64,000 bases of DNA. It comes from Oscillospiraceae bacterium. Lineage in GTDB: Bacteria; Bacillota; Clostridia; Oscillospirales; Oscillospiraceae. The notes below the pieces were generated by a model. The model saw only the letters and a program-made list of their open reading frames with translations. It had not been told where the DNA came from and did no database searches. The stretch covers positions 1-64,000 of the forward strand of contig JAGBQR010000038.1 of assembly GCA_017632775.1 (NCBI GenBank). The letters run 5' to 3'. This document shows positions 32,485 to 40,857 of the stretch, one piece after another (positions within the stretch are counted from its first letter, which is position 1; each line of letters begins with the position of its first letter). A program made the translations under genes and the position numbers.

Positions 32485-33168
32485 TTAACGGGAATCGTCC
32501 CGCGTATTCTTTTCAAAAAGCACGCCGCCGCCCTGTGTGGGATGATCGATGTACATCACTTCATCCGCACTGCTCTTGCAGCGCAGGATCTTCCATACAA
32601 TCAGGATGTCCCCGGCTGCAGCGTCGGTCATGACGATGCCCAGAAGCAGCACAGCCATTGAGCCGCAGAGGATACCTGCTGCCATAGGTACAAGACCCAG
32701 AGCAACCATCGGGGCCAGCGCTCCGAAGATATACTGACCGCGGGAAAGCGGAACGCCGCATGTACAGTAAGGCGTGAGATACTGTTTCATAAAGCCGAAT
32801 TCGATATCCTTGAAATGATGCGGCGTAAATACCGACCACGCAAGTCCGTGGATCAGTTCATGCACCACGACCATCGCAAGGAAGAGCACGAACAGAAGAA
32901 GGGCGCCTCCCGGTCCGAACGAAAAGGAGATCTCTTTCCCCGCCAGCAGATACAGGCCGATCCCGATGATGAAAAGCGGGATCAGAAGAAGCACGGAAAA
33001 AATATTCGCCCGTACGATGCTGATGGTCAGTTCGGTGCGTTTCCACCCCTGTTCGACCATTTCTTCAGAGAGTGTCTCGAACGCGGCAAGGCGCTTCTTT
33101 TCCGCTTCGGTCAGCTCCCTTTCTTTTTCGCGGCTGTCAGGATTTCCGGTCGTCTTTTCTTTTTTCAT
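32485..33168 (-). CDS. DUF3267 membrane protein, putative zinc metalloprotease
   Basis: 227 residues: a charged N-terminus of about 50 residues, then four or five helices. VVVHELIHGLAW contains HExxH in a membrane helix, as in site-2-protease-like families, and CTCGVPLSRGQYIFGALAPM is the typical DUF3267 second motif. Proteolysis is assumed from the motif, not proven for the family. The start codon overlaps the end of the glutaredoxin-like gene (ATGGTATGA). Confidence 0.88.
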   Translation of the reverse strand: MKKEKTTGNPDSREKERELTEAEKKRLAAFETLSEEMVEQGWKRTELTISIVRANIFSVLLLIPLFIIGIGLYLLAGKEISFSFGPGGALLLFVLFLAMVVVHELIHGLAWSVFTPHHFKDIEFGFMKQYLTPYCTCGVPLSRGQYIFGALAPMVALGLVPMAAGILCGSMAVLLLGIVMTDAAAGDILIVWKILRCKSSADEVMYIDHPTQGGGVLFEKNTRDDSR

Positions 33169-33443
33169 ACCATCGCATAATCCAAAACCTTTTTCACTTC
33201 GTCCCGGATATCCTCGTAACTCATGAACAGGTGCGCTTCAAACAGTTTTGTCTTCCCGTCAAAAAAGGAAGGCACGGCATAATAGTCATAGGTATCGGCC
33301 AGCGCCGGTTCGCGGGATTCTTCGATCATTGTCAGGGGAACCTGTTTGTAAACAGGGTTTTCCGCATACAGTTCCTCGAGGGCTCTGCGTGCCTTGTCAC
33401 AGTAACCGCAGGTCTCCAGATAAAACATCGTGATTGCTTTCAC
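33165..33443 (-). CDS. Glutaredoxin-like thiol protein
   Basis: 92 residues. MFYLETCGYCDKARRALEEL carries the CxxC site (CGYC), followed by a thioredoxin-type fold with AVPSFF as the cis-Pro segment. Likely a cytoplasmic dithiol reductant. Start is GTG with GGAG five bases upstream. It overlaps the DUF3267 gene by four bases. Confidence 0.87.
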   Translation of the reverse strand: MKAITMFYLETCGYCDKARRALEELYAENPVYKQVPLTMIEESREPALADTYDYYAVPSFFDGKTKLFEAHLFMSYEDIRDEVKKVLDYAMV

Positions 33444-33492
33444 CGCAGCTCCTTTCTCCGGTCTTTGCGGCCGGACGGCTTTTTCAGACGAA

Positions 33493-33528
33493 CAGCCGGC
33501 CCCGCTCTCGGCAGTGCGGGGCCGGCTG
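33493..33528 (-). terminator. GC-rich hairpin terminator
   Basis: Perfect 13-bp stem (33493-33505 with 33516-33528). The U-tail is weak (TTCGT), so efficiency is uncertain. Confidence 0.6.
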
Positions 33529-33539
33529 AGATTTCCGGA

Positions 33540-34724
33540 TCAGCGCAGGTTGCTCTTGATTACATCCGCCAGGATACGAATCCCTTCGACGATACGATCG
33601 TCCGGTTCCTTGGAATAATTCAGGCGCATGCAGTGGTTGTTTCCGCCATTCGGGAAGAAGCCCTCACCGGGAACATATGCCACTCTCTTCTCCATAGCCT
33701 GGCTAGCCATCACCTTGGTATCGATATAGTCCGGCAGCTCGACCCAAGTGAACAGTCCTCCATCCGGGCGGGTGAATACAGCTTCCTCCGGGAAGCACTC
33801 ATCCATGGTGCTGATCATCAGATCGCAGCTGTGCTTGTATGCAGGTACGATTCTGCTGACATGTTCATCGATATCGAACATATCGAGGTATTTGGAGATG
33901 ACCGCTGCCGCAAAGGTAGAAGTCTGCAGAACAGCTGCCTGAGCAATCAGGTTCAGCTTTGCGATGACGGCATCGTTCGCACACACCCAGCCTACGCGCA
34001 TACCGGGGGCAAGGATCTTGGAGAAAGTACCCATGTACATCACAAGGCCCTTGGTATCCATGGTCTTCAGCGCAGGAAGAAATTCGCCGTTGAAACGCAG
34101 ATCTCCGTACGGGTTGTCTTCGATCACGGGGATCTCATATTTTGTGACGATCTCCATGAATTTCTTTCTTCTCTCCATCGGCCAGGTACGTCCGCTGGGA
34201 TTCTGGAAATCGGGAATTACATAAATCAGCTTGACGCGGTCAGTCGTCTGGAGAATGTGTTCAAGTTCCTCCATGACCAGACCGTCCTTGTCTGTGGGAA
34301 CTTCCACAAACTTTGGAAGATAGGGAGTAAGTGCGTTGATGGCGCCAAGGTAGGAGGGGCTCTCCATTACGACCACATCGCCCTCATTGAGGAACAGCTT
34401 TCCGATGAAATCCAGTCCCTGCTGACTTCCGGCCGTGAGAAGCAGATTCTCCGGTCCCGTAGAGATCTGGTTGCGTTTGAACATGCGGTCCGCGATGTGC
34501 TTGCGAAGCGGCGCGTAACCGTCGGTCTCTCCGTACTGCAGAGCCGTCTTTCCGTTTTCCTCCAGAACAGCGGCTGTGGCTTTCTTGATATCTTCGATCG
34601 GGAAGAGATCCGGTGCGGGAAGTCCTCCCGCGAAGGAAATGATTTCGGGCTTTCTGGTGAGCGCCAGAAGCTCACGAATCGCCGAAGCCTTCAGATAATC
34701 CATTCTGTCTGAAAAATTAACCAT
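33540..34724 (-). CDS. PLP-dependent aminotransferase (2-aminoadipate/LysN type)
   Basis: 394 residues, fold type I, without the N-terminal HTH of MocR regulators. ISFAGGLPAPDLFP is the typical opening; DFQNPSGRTW, NPYGDLRF and the PLP Lys in GTFSKILAPGMRVGW are all present. Relatives transaminate 2-aminoadipate, branched-chain or aromatic amino acids with 2-oxoglutarate. It stands alone behind its own promoter, so a pathway cannot be fixed. Confidence 0.92.
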   Translation of the reverse strand: MVNFSDRMDYLKASAIRELLALTRKPEIISFAGGLPAPDLFPIEDIKKATAAVLEENGKTALQYGETDGYAPLRKHIADRMFKRNQISTGPENLLLTAGSQQGLDFIGKLFLNEGDVVVMESPSYLGAINALTPYLPKFVEVPTDKDGLVMEELEHILQTTDRVKLIYVIPDFQNPSGRTWPMERRKKFMEIVTKYEIPVIEDNPYGDLRFNGEFLPALKTMDTKGLVMYMGTFSKILAPGMRVGWVCANDAVIAKLNLIAQAAVLQTSTFAAAVISKYLDMFDIDEHVSRIVPAYKHSCDLMISTMDECFPEEAVFTRPDGGLFTWVELPDYIDTKVMASQAMEKRVAYVPGEGFFPNGGNNHCMRLNYSKEPDDRIVEGIRILADVIKSNLR

Positions 34725-34779
34725 AGTTTCTCCTTTCTCTACCCGTACGCGGTCTTCCGATTTAAACTGACACGAAAGT

Positions 34780-34808
34780 AGCGTAGCACAAATCGTTTCG
34801 CCTGTAAA
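34780..34808 (-). promoter_or_regulatory. Promoter of the aminotransferase gene
   Basis: TTTACA (34803-34808), 17 bp, TACGCT (34780-34785). Confidence 0.65.
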
Positions 34809-34815
34809 CCTTTTT

Positions 34816-35445
34816 TTAGCCGAGGTATTTCAACACCGCGACCTGCGGTTCGGTATTCCCGTCAATGACGAGCGTATCGCTGTTGTAATAATGGATCATC
34901 TCCGGCGCCTCGAAATAATTGATGAGATTTTCGATGTGTTCGAGTCTTCTGGGACCATAGTTTCCAAACCGGTAATGCATGGGAACGATCGCCCGGGGGA
35001 ACAGTTCTTCCGTCATTCTCCACACTTCCTGTGAGGGAAGGCCGGTGCAGCTCCCCGCCGTCACCAGGATCGCATCCGCTCCGAACAGCCGGCTGATCTC
35101 CCCTCCGTTCAGCCGCGTCCCGATATCTCCCATATGCGCCACCTTGAGGCCGTCGGCTTCGAGGATGTGGATCAGACATGTCCCGCGCATGATCCCGCCT
35201 ACGCTGTCGTGGTCTACGCGCAGTCTGGTGATCTCGAACGGGCAATCTGATTCCGGCCGTCCCGAAAGGCTGACTCCCTCGCGGTAATTGTGGCCGTAAT
35301 GCTCATGGCTCACCAGCACCAGGTCCGCGTGCGTCTTCAGAGGCGGATAGCCCGCACAGTAGTCTGCATTATAAGGATCGATCACCACACTGTATCCCCG
35401 GTGTGCGATCCGGAAGCAGGCATGTCCCAGCCATTGCAGTTCCAT
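34816..35445 (-). CDS. Metallo-beta-lactamase-fold protein with altered HxHxDH motif
   Basis: 209 residues. WLGHACFRI at the start matches the UPF0173/lactonase-like branch. The metal motif reads SHEHYGH (His47, His49, His52), where the usual Asp at 51 is Gly. HMGDIG and a later VPMHYR supply other ligands. Loss of Asp51 should weaken the second zinc site, so a mono-metal or altered activity is likely. Three-gene run with DUF4037 and TPR genes. Confidence 0.85.
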   Translation of the reverse strand: MELQWLGHACFRIAHRGYSVVIDPYNADYCAGYPPLKTHADLVLVSHEHYGHNYREGVSLSGRPESDCPFEITRLRVDHDSVGGIMRGTCLIHILEADGLKVAHMGDIGTRLNGGEISRLFGADAILVTAGSCTGLPSQEVWRMTEELFPRAIVPMHYRFGNYGPRRLEHIENLINYFEAPEMIHYYNSDTLVIDGNTEPQVAVLKYLG

Positions 35446-35462
35446 CTTTCTCCGTTCTCCTT

Positions 35463-36386
35463 TCAGCCTTCCATGATATGCAGCGCGCGGATCTGCGCGT
35501 TTTCGATGTGATCGGTAACTGAAAAGGCATGCGGTTCCAGATAGTCTGTCCGCACATCCGACAGATGCTGCGCCTGCAGTTCACGGATCACCGCAGAGCA
35601 GATATCTTCGATCACGCCTTCCTTGAGAGCGATCCCTTCCTCATCCTGTTCGCCCGTAAGCAGGAATTCAAGCGCCTCCCGCAGGTCTCCCAGCTTTCCG
35701 AGTTTCTCCATGCCTCGGAAAACCCATTTGTAATAGGGCATGTGCCGACGGTTCAGCAGATAGATCATACTGCACGAGGCCTGAACGAACTCCGCCAGAG
35801 CGAAGGCTGCAGCTCCTGTCTGCCCGTGCCTGAGACAGCGGGAGAAGTTATATTGTCCTGACTGTGCCATGCTGACAGCCCGCGCCGCGATCTTTTTGCG
35901 GCGGACATCCTCGGGCATCCCGGTGAGAAGGATGGTCCGGATATGAGAGAAAGTCCCCGTATCATCCCGCCAGACCTCTCCATTCGTGGCTTCCGCCAGC
36001 GCGTATTCGGGTATGCTCATCCACTGTTCCCAGCTTTCGGGGGCTCCCGGAGATCCGGTATAGCGGCGGTAGAAATCCGTGATCGTATGGACTCCGCGGG
36101 CATTATTCGCCAGCGCCGAACGTTCTCCTCCCCGCCCGGGAAAGATCTTCGCGTAGGCACGGGCGAGCGCCACCCCGGCGATGCGGTCCGTCTCGTCATC
36201 GATCCAAAGAGAAAAGCCGGGAAAGAAATCGTGATCACGGGATATCTCATCATCATACCCGAAGCATTCCGAACCATGCCCCGCGAGTCCCGCTGCGATA
36301 CACTCTTCCAGTTCGGGAAATTCTGCGTGCAGTATCTCCCTTCCTCTGTTTTCATAAAACTGTCTTGCTTCATCAAGAAAGGCCAT
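35463..36386 (-). CDS. DUF4037 protein, nucleotidyltransferase-like
   Basis: 307 residues. GLAGHGSECFGYDDEISRDHDF resembles the GS-x-x-x-x-x-DxD active site of nucleotidyltransferases and is the recognised opening of DUF4037 proteins, followed by an all-helical remainder. Substrate unknown. It overlaps the upstream TPR gene by 14 bp; this pairing recurs in Clostridia, so the TPR protein may be a partner. Confidence 0.85.
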   Translation of the reverse strand: MAFLDEARQFYENRGREILHAEFPELEECIAAGLAGHGSECFGYDDEISRDHDFFPGFSLWIDDETDRIAGVALARAYAKIFPGRGGERSALANNARGVHTITDFYRRYTGSPGAPESWEQWMSIPEYALAEATNGEVWRDDTGTFSHIRTILLTGMPEDVRRKKIAARAVSMAQSGQYNFSRCLRHGQTGAAAFALAEFVQASCSMIYLLNRRHMPYYKWVFRGMEKLGKLGDLREALEFLLTGEQDEEGIALKEGVIEDICSAVIRELQAQHLSDVRTDYLEPHAFSVTDHIENAQIRALHIMEG

Positions 36387-37188
36387 TGATCTCTTCCATC
36401 CTCTTTTTCAGCTGTGCAGTATAGGTGAAAAAGCCGAATCGTTCAAAAGCGGGAAGGCATTTCCCGACGGTGAAGGTATAATACCCGTCCAGAGGTACTT
36501 CCGGGGAGAGCAGGCATTCCCCGGCCCGCTCCATGCATTCGGCGATCCGTTCGTCCTCACAGTCCTGCCGGTCATAACACTCGGCCAGATTCACCCAGGT
36601 CACGGCCTTGTCGCAGAAGCTGTTATCACAGTATTCCAGCGTGTCGAGAGCAAGGGCGAAACACCTTTCCGCCTTTCCGAATCTGCCAAGGTCCTCAAAG
36701 GTCAGCGCCATATTGTTGTACAAACCGGCGAAGCGGTAATCTCTGCAGTCCAGATTGTCTGTGTAGACCCGGGCGACATGCTCGAACAGCGGTTCAGACT
36801 CCTCCGCCCGGCCAAAGCATTTGAGCGTAGTGGCGGCATTCAGAAGCACGGTAGCACCGGAAACCGTCCTCCCCATACCATGCTCCTGAATGAGTTTTCT
36901 TGCTTCGTCGATGGCCGCAAGCGCTTCCGCTTCCTTCATCATTTTCCGGGTGAGGCCGAGTTCCTCGCTCACAATACTGAGCCGGCTGCGCCAGTCATTG
37001 CCGAGGACAGTCTTCTCCTTAGCCTTCCTCAGGAGCGCTTCGGCAGCGGGATAGTCCTCGCTGGCATAGAGACGGTCAAGCTCTTCGATAAGCGCGGGAA
37101 TATCTTCCGCAGTGCCCTGCGGGACACTGTCGGGCGTGCCGGTATACGCTGAAGTGTCGAAAGGACAGGCGGGTTCCTGAATATCCAT
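36373..37188 (-). CDS. TPR-repeat protein
   Basis: 271 residues, almost all helical. Repeats with the W-x-N-L-A and A-E-x-x-F-x-x-A-L patterns (NNMALTFEDLGRFGKAERCFALALD, VTWVNLAECYD) span about 40-250. Such proteins bind partner peptides; here the co-transcribed DUF4037 protein is the obvious candidate. RBS AGGAAG. Confidence 0.85.
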   Translation of the reverse strand: MDIQEPACPFDTSAYTGTPDSVPQGTAEDIPALIEELDRLYASEDYPAAEALLRKAKEKTVLGNDWRSRLSIVSEELGLTRKMMKEAEALAAIDEARKLIQEHGMGRTVSGATVLLNAATTLKCFGRAEESEPLFEHVARVYTDNLDCRDYRFAGLYNNMALTFEDLGRFGKAERCFALALDTLEYCDNSFCDKAVTWVNLAECYDRQDCEDERIAECMERAGECLLSPEVPLDGYYTFTVGKCLPAFERFGFFTYTAQLKKRMEEINGLS

Positions 37189-37216
37189 GATCTACTTCCT
37201 TTTCATTGATAAGACT

Positions 37217-37244
37217 ATTGTATCCTACCAGACTTTTTTGTCAA
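37217..37244 (-). promoter_or_regulatory. Promoter of the TPR/DUF4037/MBL operon
   Basis: TTGACA (37239-37244), 16 bp, TACAAT (37217-37222). Confidence 0.78.
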
Positions 37245-37255
37245 TCGACGAAAAG

Positions 37256-37287
37256 AGACAGGCGAACCGTTCCCGGATCGCCTGTCT
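37256..37287 (-). terminator. Terminator of the 2-oxoacid oxidoreductase operon
   Basis: 10-bp stem (37256-37265 with 37278-37287) just after the gamma-subunit stop; CTTTTC follows on the minus strand. Confidence 0.7.
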
Positions 37288-37301
37288 GTGAAAAGGGGTG
37301 T

Positions 37302-37838
37302 TTATTTTGCGCTCTCGATGCCTGCGAGCAAAGCCCGCACATTGCCCTCGAGGAAACGCGCTTTTCTCTCGCCAAGTTCGATGCGGATGGCTTCTGTCAT
37401 TTTCTCCACATCGACGATATCACACTTTGCCATCATTGCGCCGAGGATCGCAACATTCGGTCCCTTCGGGTTCTTGACCTCTTCGGCGATCCGCATGGCA
37501 TCGCAGTAGACCACTTCGATATCATCCCGTTCGCTCTTTTTGTCGATGATCGAACTGTTGATCACCAGCAGTCCGCCGGGACGCACTACATGCTCGAATT
37601 TCTCCAGTGAAGGAAGGTTCATGGCCACGACCACGTCCGCCTCATCCACCAGCGGAGAAGCCACTTCCTCATCACTTATGATCACCGAGCAGTTGGCGGT
37701 GCCGCCGCGCATCTCCGGGCCGTAGGAGGGCAGCCAGGAGACATGTTTTCCGTCCAGCATGCAGGCCATGGCAAGGAATTTGCCGATCAGAAGCATTCCC
37801 TGTCCGCCGAAGCCGGCAAATATGAATTCCTTCATCAT
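37302..37838 (-). CDS. 2-oxoacid:ferredoxin oxidoreductase, gamma subunit
   Basis: 178 residues. EFIFAGFGGQGMLLIGKFLA is the invariant start of gamma subunits, and SYGPEMRGGTANCSVIIS the second motif. The gamma domain sits near the CoA-binding face of the complex. Last gene of a four-subunit operon (ferredoxin, alpha, beta, gamma), two bases after the beta gene. Confidence 0.92.
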   Translation of the reverse strand: MMKEFIFAGFGGQGMLLIGKFLAMACMLDGKHVSWLPSYGPEMRGGTANCSVIISDEEVASPLVDEADVVVAMNLPSLEKFEHVVRPGGLLVINSSIIDKKSERDDIEVVYCDAMRIAEEVKNPKGPNVAILGAMMAKCDIVDVEKMTEAIRIELGERKARFLEGNVRALLAGIESAK

Positions 37839-37840
37839 GA

Positions 37841-38584
37841 TTATTCCGCCCCCTTATCCTTTTTCACGCCGAGGGGATAGTACGGGATCATGTTCTCCTC
37901 CAGCCATTTCATTGCTTCCACCGGGTTCAGTCCCCAGTTCGTCGGGCAGGTGGAGAGAACTTCGATCATGCAGAATCCCTTTCCTTCCATCTGATACTTG
38001 AAGGCTTTTTTGATCGCGTTCTTGGTCTTGACGATATTGGCAGTGTTGTTGACCGCACAGCGCTCAATGTAATAGGCTCCGGGAACTTCCGCCAGCATCT
38101 CGGACATTTTGATCGGTGCGCCGCACCAGGCTTCATCCCTGCCGTAAGGCGATGTGGTGGTTACCTGCCCCACAAGCGTGGTCGGAGCCATCTGCCCGCC
38201 GGTCATCCCGTAGATCGCATTGTTCACAAAAATCGTCGTGATCTTCTCACCGCGATGTGCCGCATGAACGATCTCCGCAGTGCCGATCGAAGCAAGGTCG
38301 CCGTCTCCCTGATAAGTGAAGACAAGGCTGTCGGGTTTTGCCCGCTTGATACCGGTCGCTACGGCGGGAGCACGCCCGTGTGCCGCTTCCATCATATCTA
38401 CATTGAAATAGTCATAGGCAAATACCGAGCACCCGACCGGCGCTACCCCTACGATGTTCCCGCCCATGCCGGATTCTTCCAGACACTCTGCCACGAGGCG
38501 GTGGATAATGCCGTGGTTGCATCCCGGGCAGTAGTGGAAGGGTTTATCGCTCAGATACGGTGTTTTTTCAAAAACGACTGACAT
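37841..38584 (-). CDS. 2-oxoacid:ferredoxin oxidoreductase, beta subunit (TPP-binding)
   Basis: 247 residues. HYCPGCNHGIIHRL and the TPP/Mg motif GDGDLASIG followed by NNAIYGMTGGQMAPTT are diagnostic. This subunit holds thiamine pyrophosphate and decarboxylates the 2-oxoacid. The GQM-x-PTT form fits the 2-oxoglutarate/2-oxoisovalerate type more than pyruvate oxidoreductase. One base separates it from the alpha gene. Confidence 0.93.
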   Translation of the reverse strand: MSVVFEKTPYLSDKPFHYCPGCNHGIIHRLVAECLEESGMGGNIVGVAPVGCSVFAYDYFNVDMMEAAHGRAPAVATGIKRAKPDSLVFTYQGDGDLASIGTAEIVHAAHRGEKITTIFVNNAIYGMTGGQMAPTTLVGQVTTTSPYGRDEAWCGAPIKMSEMLAEVPGAYYIERCAVNNTANIVKTKNAIKKAFKYQMEGKGFCMIEVLSTCPTNWGLNPVEAMKWLEENMIPYYPLGVKKDKGAE

Positions 38585-38585
38585 A

Positions 38586-39659
38586 TCACAGACCCTCCTT
38601 CATTTCACGGACCTTTGCAATGATCTCGGCGGTCGAAGGCATCTGGCTTCCGCAGTGGCCCGTGTAGTCCACAGGTATGCTTCCGCTGACGGCAAGCTTT
38701 ACGTCTTCGAGCATCTGGCCTTCGTTGGCTTCCACATCCAGGATCGCCTTGCAGCCTTTTGCGGCTTCCTTCAGTTCTTCATACGGGAAGGGCCATACCG
38801 TAATGGGACGGAACAGGCCGACTTTGTATCCTTCTTTCCGCAGAGTGTCCACCGCGGATTTTGCTATACGGGCCACCGTGCCGAACGCGGTGATGATGAT
38901 TTCGGCGTCCTCGGTCCGGTAGCACTCCCACATCTTCTCGTTTTTGCGGATCTCGCCGTAAATCGCCTGAAGTTCATTGTTATGGACGGTGAGTTCTTCC
39001 GTATTGATATACAGTGAGTTGATCACAGCGCGCTTTGACGGATCGTCGCCCGGCTTCCAGCCTGTTGCCGCCCAGGGCTTCTTTTCAGGATCGACATGAT
39101 ACTCGACCATCTCGGGCATTTCGACCGGCTCCATCATCTGGCACATGATGCCGTCTGCCAGGAAGAGCACCGGGACCCGATACTTTTCCGCCTTGTCATA
39201 GGCGAACATCATAATGTTGATAGCTTCCTGGATAGACGCGGGAGCATACGTGATAAGATGATAGTCGCCGTTGCCGCCTCCCTTGACCGCCTGGAAATAG
39301 TCGCCTTGGGAAGCCTGGATGCTGCCGAGGCCCGGACCGCCGCGCATGACATTCAGGATCACGCAGGGAAGCTGGGCGCCGGCGCAGTAAGAGATCCCTT
39401 CCTGCTTCAGGCTGACGCCGGGACTCGATGAGGATGTGATGACCCTGGCACCCGTGCCGGCTGCGCCGTACACCATATTGATTGCAGCAACTTCACTTTC
39501 CGCCTGCAGATAGCAACCGTTCACCTCCGGCATACGAGCGGACATATATTCCGGGATCTCGGTCTGAGGTGTGATCGGATAACCGAAGAAAAACCGTGCG
39601 CCGGCCCGGATCGCAGCTTCGGCGATCGCCTCGCTGCCTTTCATTAAAGTTAAAGCCAT
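38586..39659 (-). CDS. vorB: 2-oxoacid:ferredoxin oxidoreductase, alpha subunit (VorB-like)
   Basis: 357 residues. MKGSEAIAEAAIRAGARFFFGYPITPQTEI is the classic alpha-subunit opening. AESEVAAINMVYGAAGTGAR and TSSSSPGVSLKQEGISY follow, then the C-terminal FRPITVWPFPYEEL region. The length and motifs match subunits annotated VorB (branched-chain 2-oxoacid oxidoreductase); KorA of the 2-oxoglutarate enzyme is the main alternative. Start MALTLMKG has AGGAGG upstream; the extended frame to 39845 overlaps the ferredoxin gene. Confidence 0.9.
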   Translation of the reverse strand: MALTLMKGSEAIAEAAIRAGARFFFGYPITPQTEIPEYMSARMPEVNGCYLQAESEVAAINMVYGAAGTGARVITSSSSPGVSLKQEGISYCAGAQLPCVILNVMRGGPGLGSIQASQGDYFQAVKGGGNGDYHLITYAPASIQEAINIMMFAYDKAEKYRVPVLFLADGIMCQMMEPVEMPEMVEYHVDPEKKPWAATGWKPGDDPSKRAVINSLYINTEELTVHNNELQAIYGEIRKNEKMWECYRTEDAEIIITAFGTVARIAKSAVDTLRKEGYKVGLFRPITVWPFPYEELKEAAKGCKAILDVEANEGQMLEDVKLAVSGSIPVDYTGHCGSQMPSTAEIIAKVREMKEGL

Positions 39660-39673
39660 GTCCTGTTTCCTCC

Positions 39674-39883
39674 TTAATCCCTTTCGATACGGATAGCCAC
39701 ATCCGGGCAGGTCCTCGCACAGGACGCACAGCCGATGCAGGCCTCCTGATCGGCAACTTCTGCGGGATGATAGCCCTTGTGATTGATCTTTGTCTTGGAG
39801 AGAGCCAAAACCTTCTTCGGACACGCTCTCACACAAAGTCCGCATCCCTTGCAGATGGCCTCGTTGATCGTCACCCTAACCAT
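39674..39883 (-). CDS. 2-oxoacid:ferredoxin oxidoreductase, ferredoxin (delta) subunit
   Basis: 69 residues with two 4Fe-4S motifs, [14 protein letters not shown] and [13 protein letters not shown]. It carries electrons from the TPP site to free ferredoxin. First gene of the operon. The ATG at 39883 was chosen; a TTG four codons upstream is closer to the GGGG element and cannot be excluded. Confidence 0.9.
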   Translation of the reverse strand: MVRVTINEAICKGCGLCVRACPKKVLALSKTKINHKGYHPAEVADQEACIGCASCARTCPDVAIRIERD

Positions 39884-39974
39884 TTCTGCAAACAACCCCT
39901 TTTCTTTGTATTTTTTCTATTTTCACAGATCATTTTCCGGCATTTATATACTGCCGTGCCATGAACCGTGTTTT

Positions 39975-40676
39975 TCACATTTTCCGGAGCCAGCTGTCCC
40001 AGTCCCGCGCCATGTACGTCTCTATCTCCATCGGTTCGCCGATGAAGGCGGGATCATGTCCCTCCGAGAGAAACTGTTCGAGCATTTCCTTTCGTCCGCT
40101 TGTATAACGGACAGGGACTCCCGTTCTTTCCGACACTTCCCGAATCATTTCATACCCGTCGCGAAGTTCTGCCGGCGTGGTAGCCACGGAGAGATTCGTA
40201 TTGTTGATCATTCCGGTGATCTTCAGGCGGGAGTGCAGTTCCATCTCCTGCTGGATATGTATGATTTTTTCCACCGTACCGGAAAGCGGGCGGCGGATGT
40301 TCACCACGTTCAGCACTTCCAGTGCTCCTTCTTCCAGCTCCATGAAATCCTGATGATAACGGCCGAGCGCTGTGGAACCCGCGGCATCGCCTCCCGCGTC
40401 GAATACCACCGTGTCCCAGTCCATAGCGAAAGCCGACTGGACCTCTGCGGGAAGGGACAGCGTTTCGACACTGGAGTTGGTATAGTTCGGAGAAACGAGA
40501 CGCACCTCTTTCATTCTCGTCATCCGTCCGGGTTCTGTAAGGCGAAAATACGTGTTGACCATGTCGAGATCGATCAGTTCCGTACGGCCAGACTGTGCGG
40601 CCTTCATCGCAAAATTGATCGCCAGTTCTGTTTTTCCGCTGCCGTAGTTCCCGATCAGCACGATCATCTTCTTCAT
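39975..40676 (-). CDS. P-loop ATPase/GTPase next to the oxidoreductase operon
   Basis: 233 residues. Walker A is GNYGSGKT (9-16), followed by LIDLDMVNTYFR and a Walker-B-like VVFDAGGDAAG, as in MinD/CobB-type P-loop proteins. It lies 91 bp upstream of the ferredoxin subunit in the same direction. A role in cofactor or Fe-S handling for that complex is possible but not shown. Confidence 0.8.
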   Translation of the reverse strand: MKKMIVLIGNYGSGKTELAINFAMKAAQSGRTELIDLDMVNTYFRLTEPGRMTRMKEVRLVSPNYTNSSVETLSLPAEVQSAFAMDWDTVVFDAGGDAAGSTALGRYHQDFMELEEGALEVLNVVNIRRPLSGTVEKIIHIQQEMELHSRLKITGMINNTNLSVATTPAELRDGYEMIREVSERTGVPVRYTSGRKEMLEQFLSEGHDPAFIGEPMEIETYMARDWDSWLRKM

Positions 40677-40740
40677 GATTATTCCCCGTTACATCGTTTT
40701 ATTGCTTGAAATATTTTAACATTCTGCACAAAAAGAAACA

Positions 40741-40767
40741 ACCGCAAAAGTGACTAACTTTTGCGGT
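40741..40767. terminator. Hairpin in the gap upstream of the P-loop gene
   Basis: Perfect 11-bp stem (40741-40751 with 40757-40767), A/T-rich; a possible second terminator behind the MATE gene. Confidence 0.6.
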
Positions 40768-40785
40768 CAGAACAATGCAGAATAT

Positions 40786-40814
40786 ACAAAAACGGGCTTT
40801 TTGCCCGTTTTTGT
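40786..40814 (-). terminator. Terminator of the second MATE gene
   Basis: 12-bp stem (40786-40797 with 40803-40814) made of ACAAAAACGGGC and its complement, followed on the minus strand by a T-rich tail. Confidence 0.85.
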
Positions 40815-40857
40815 TATTTTTCCTGTATGATTTTCATACAAAACAGATATGTTGCGC

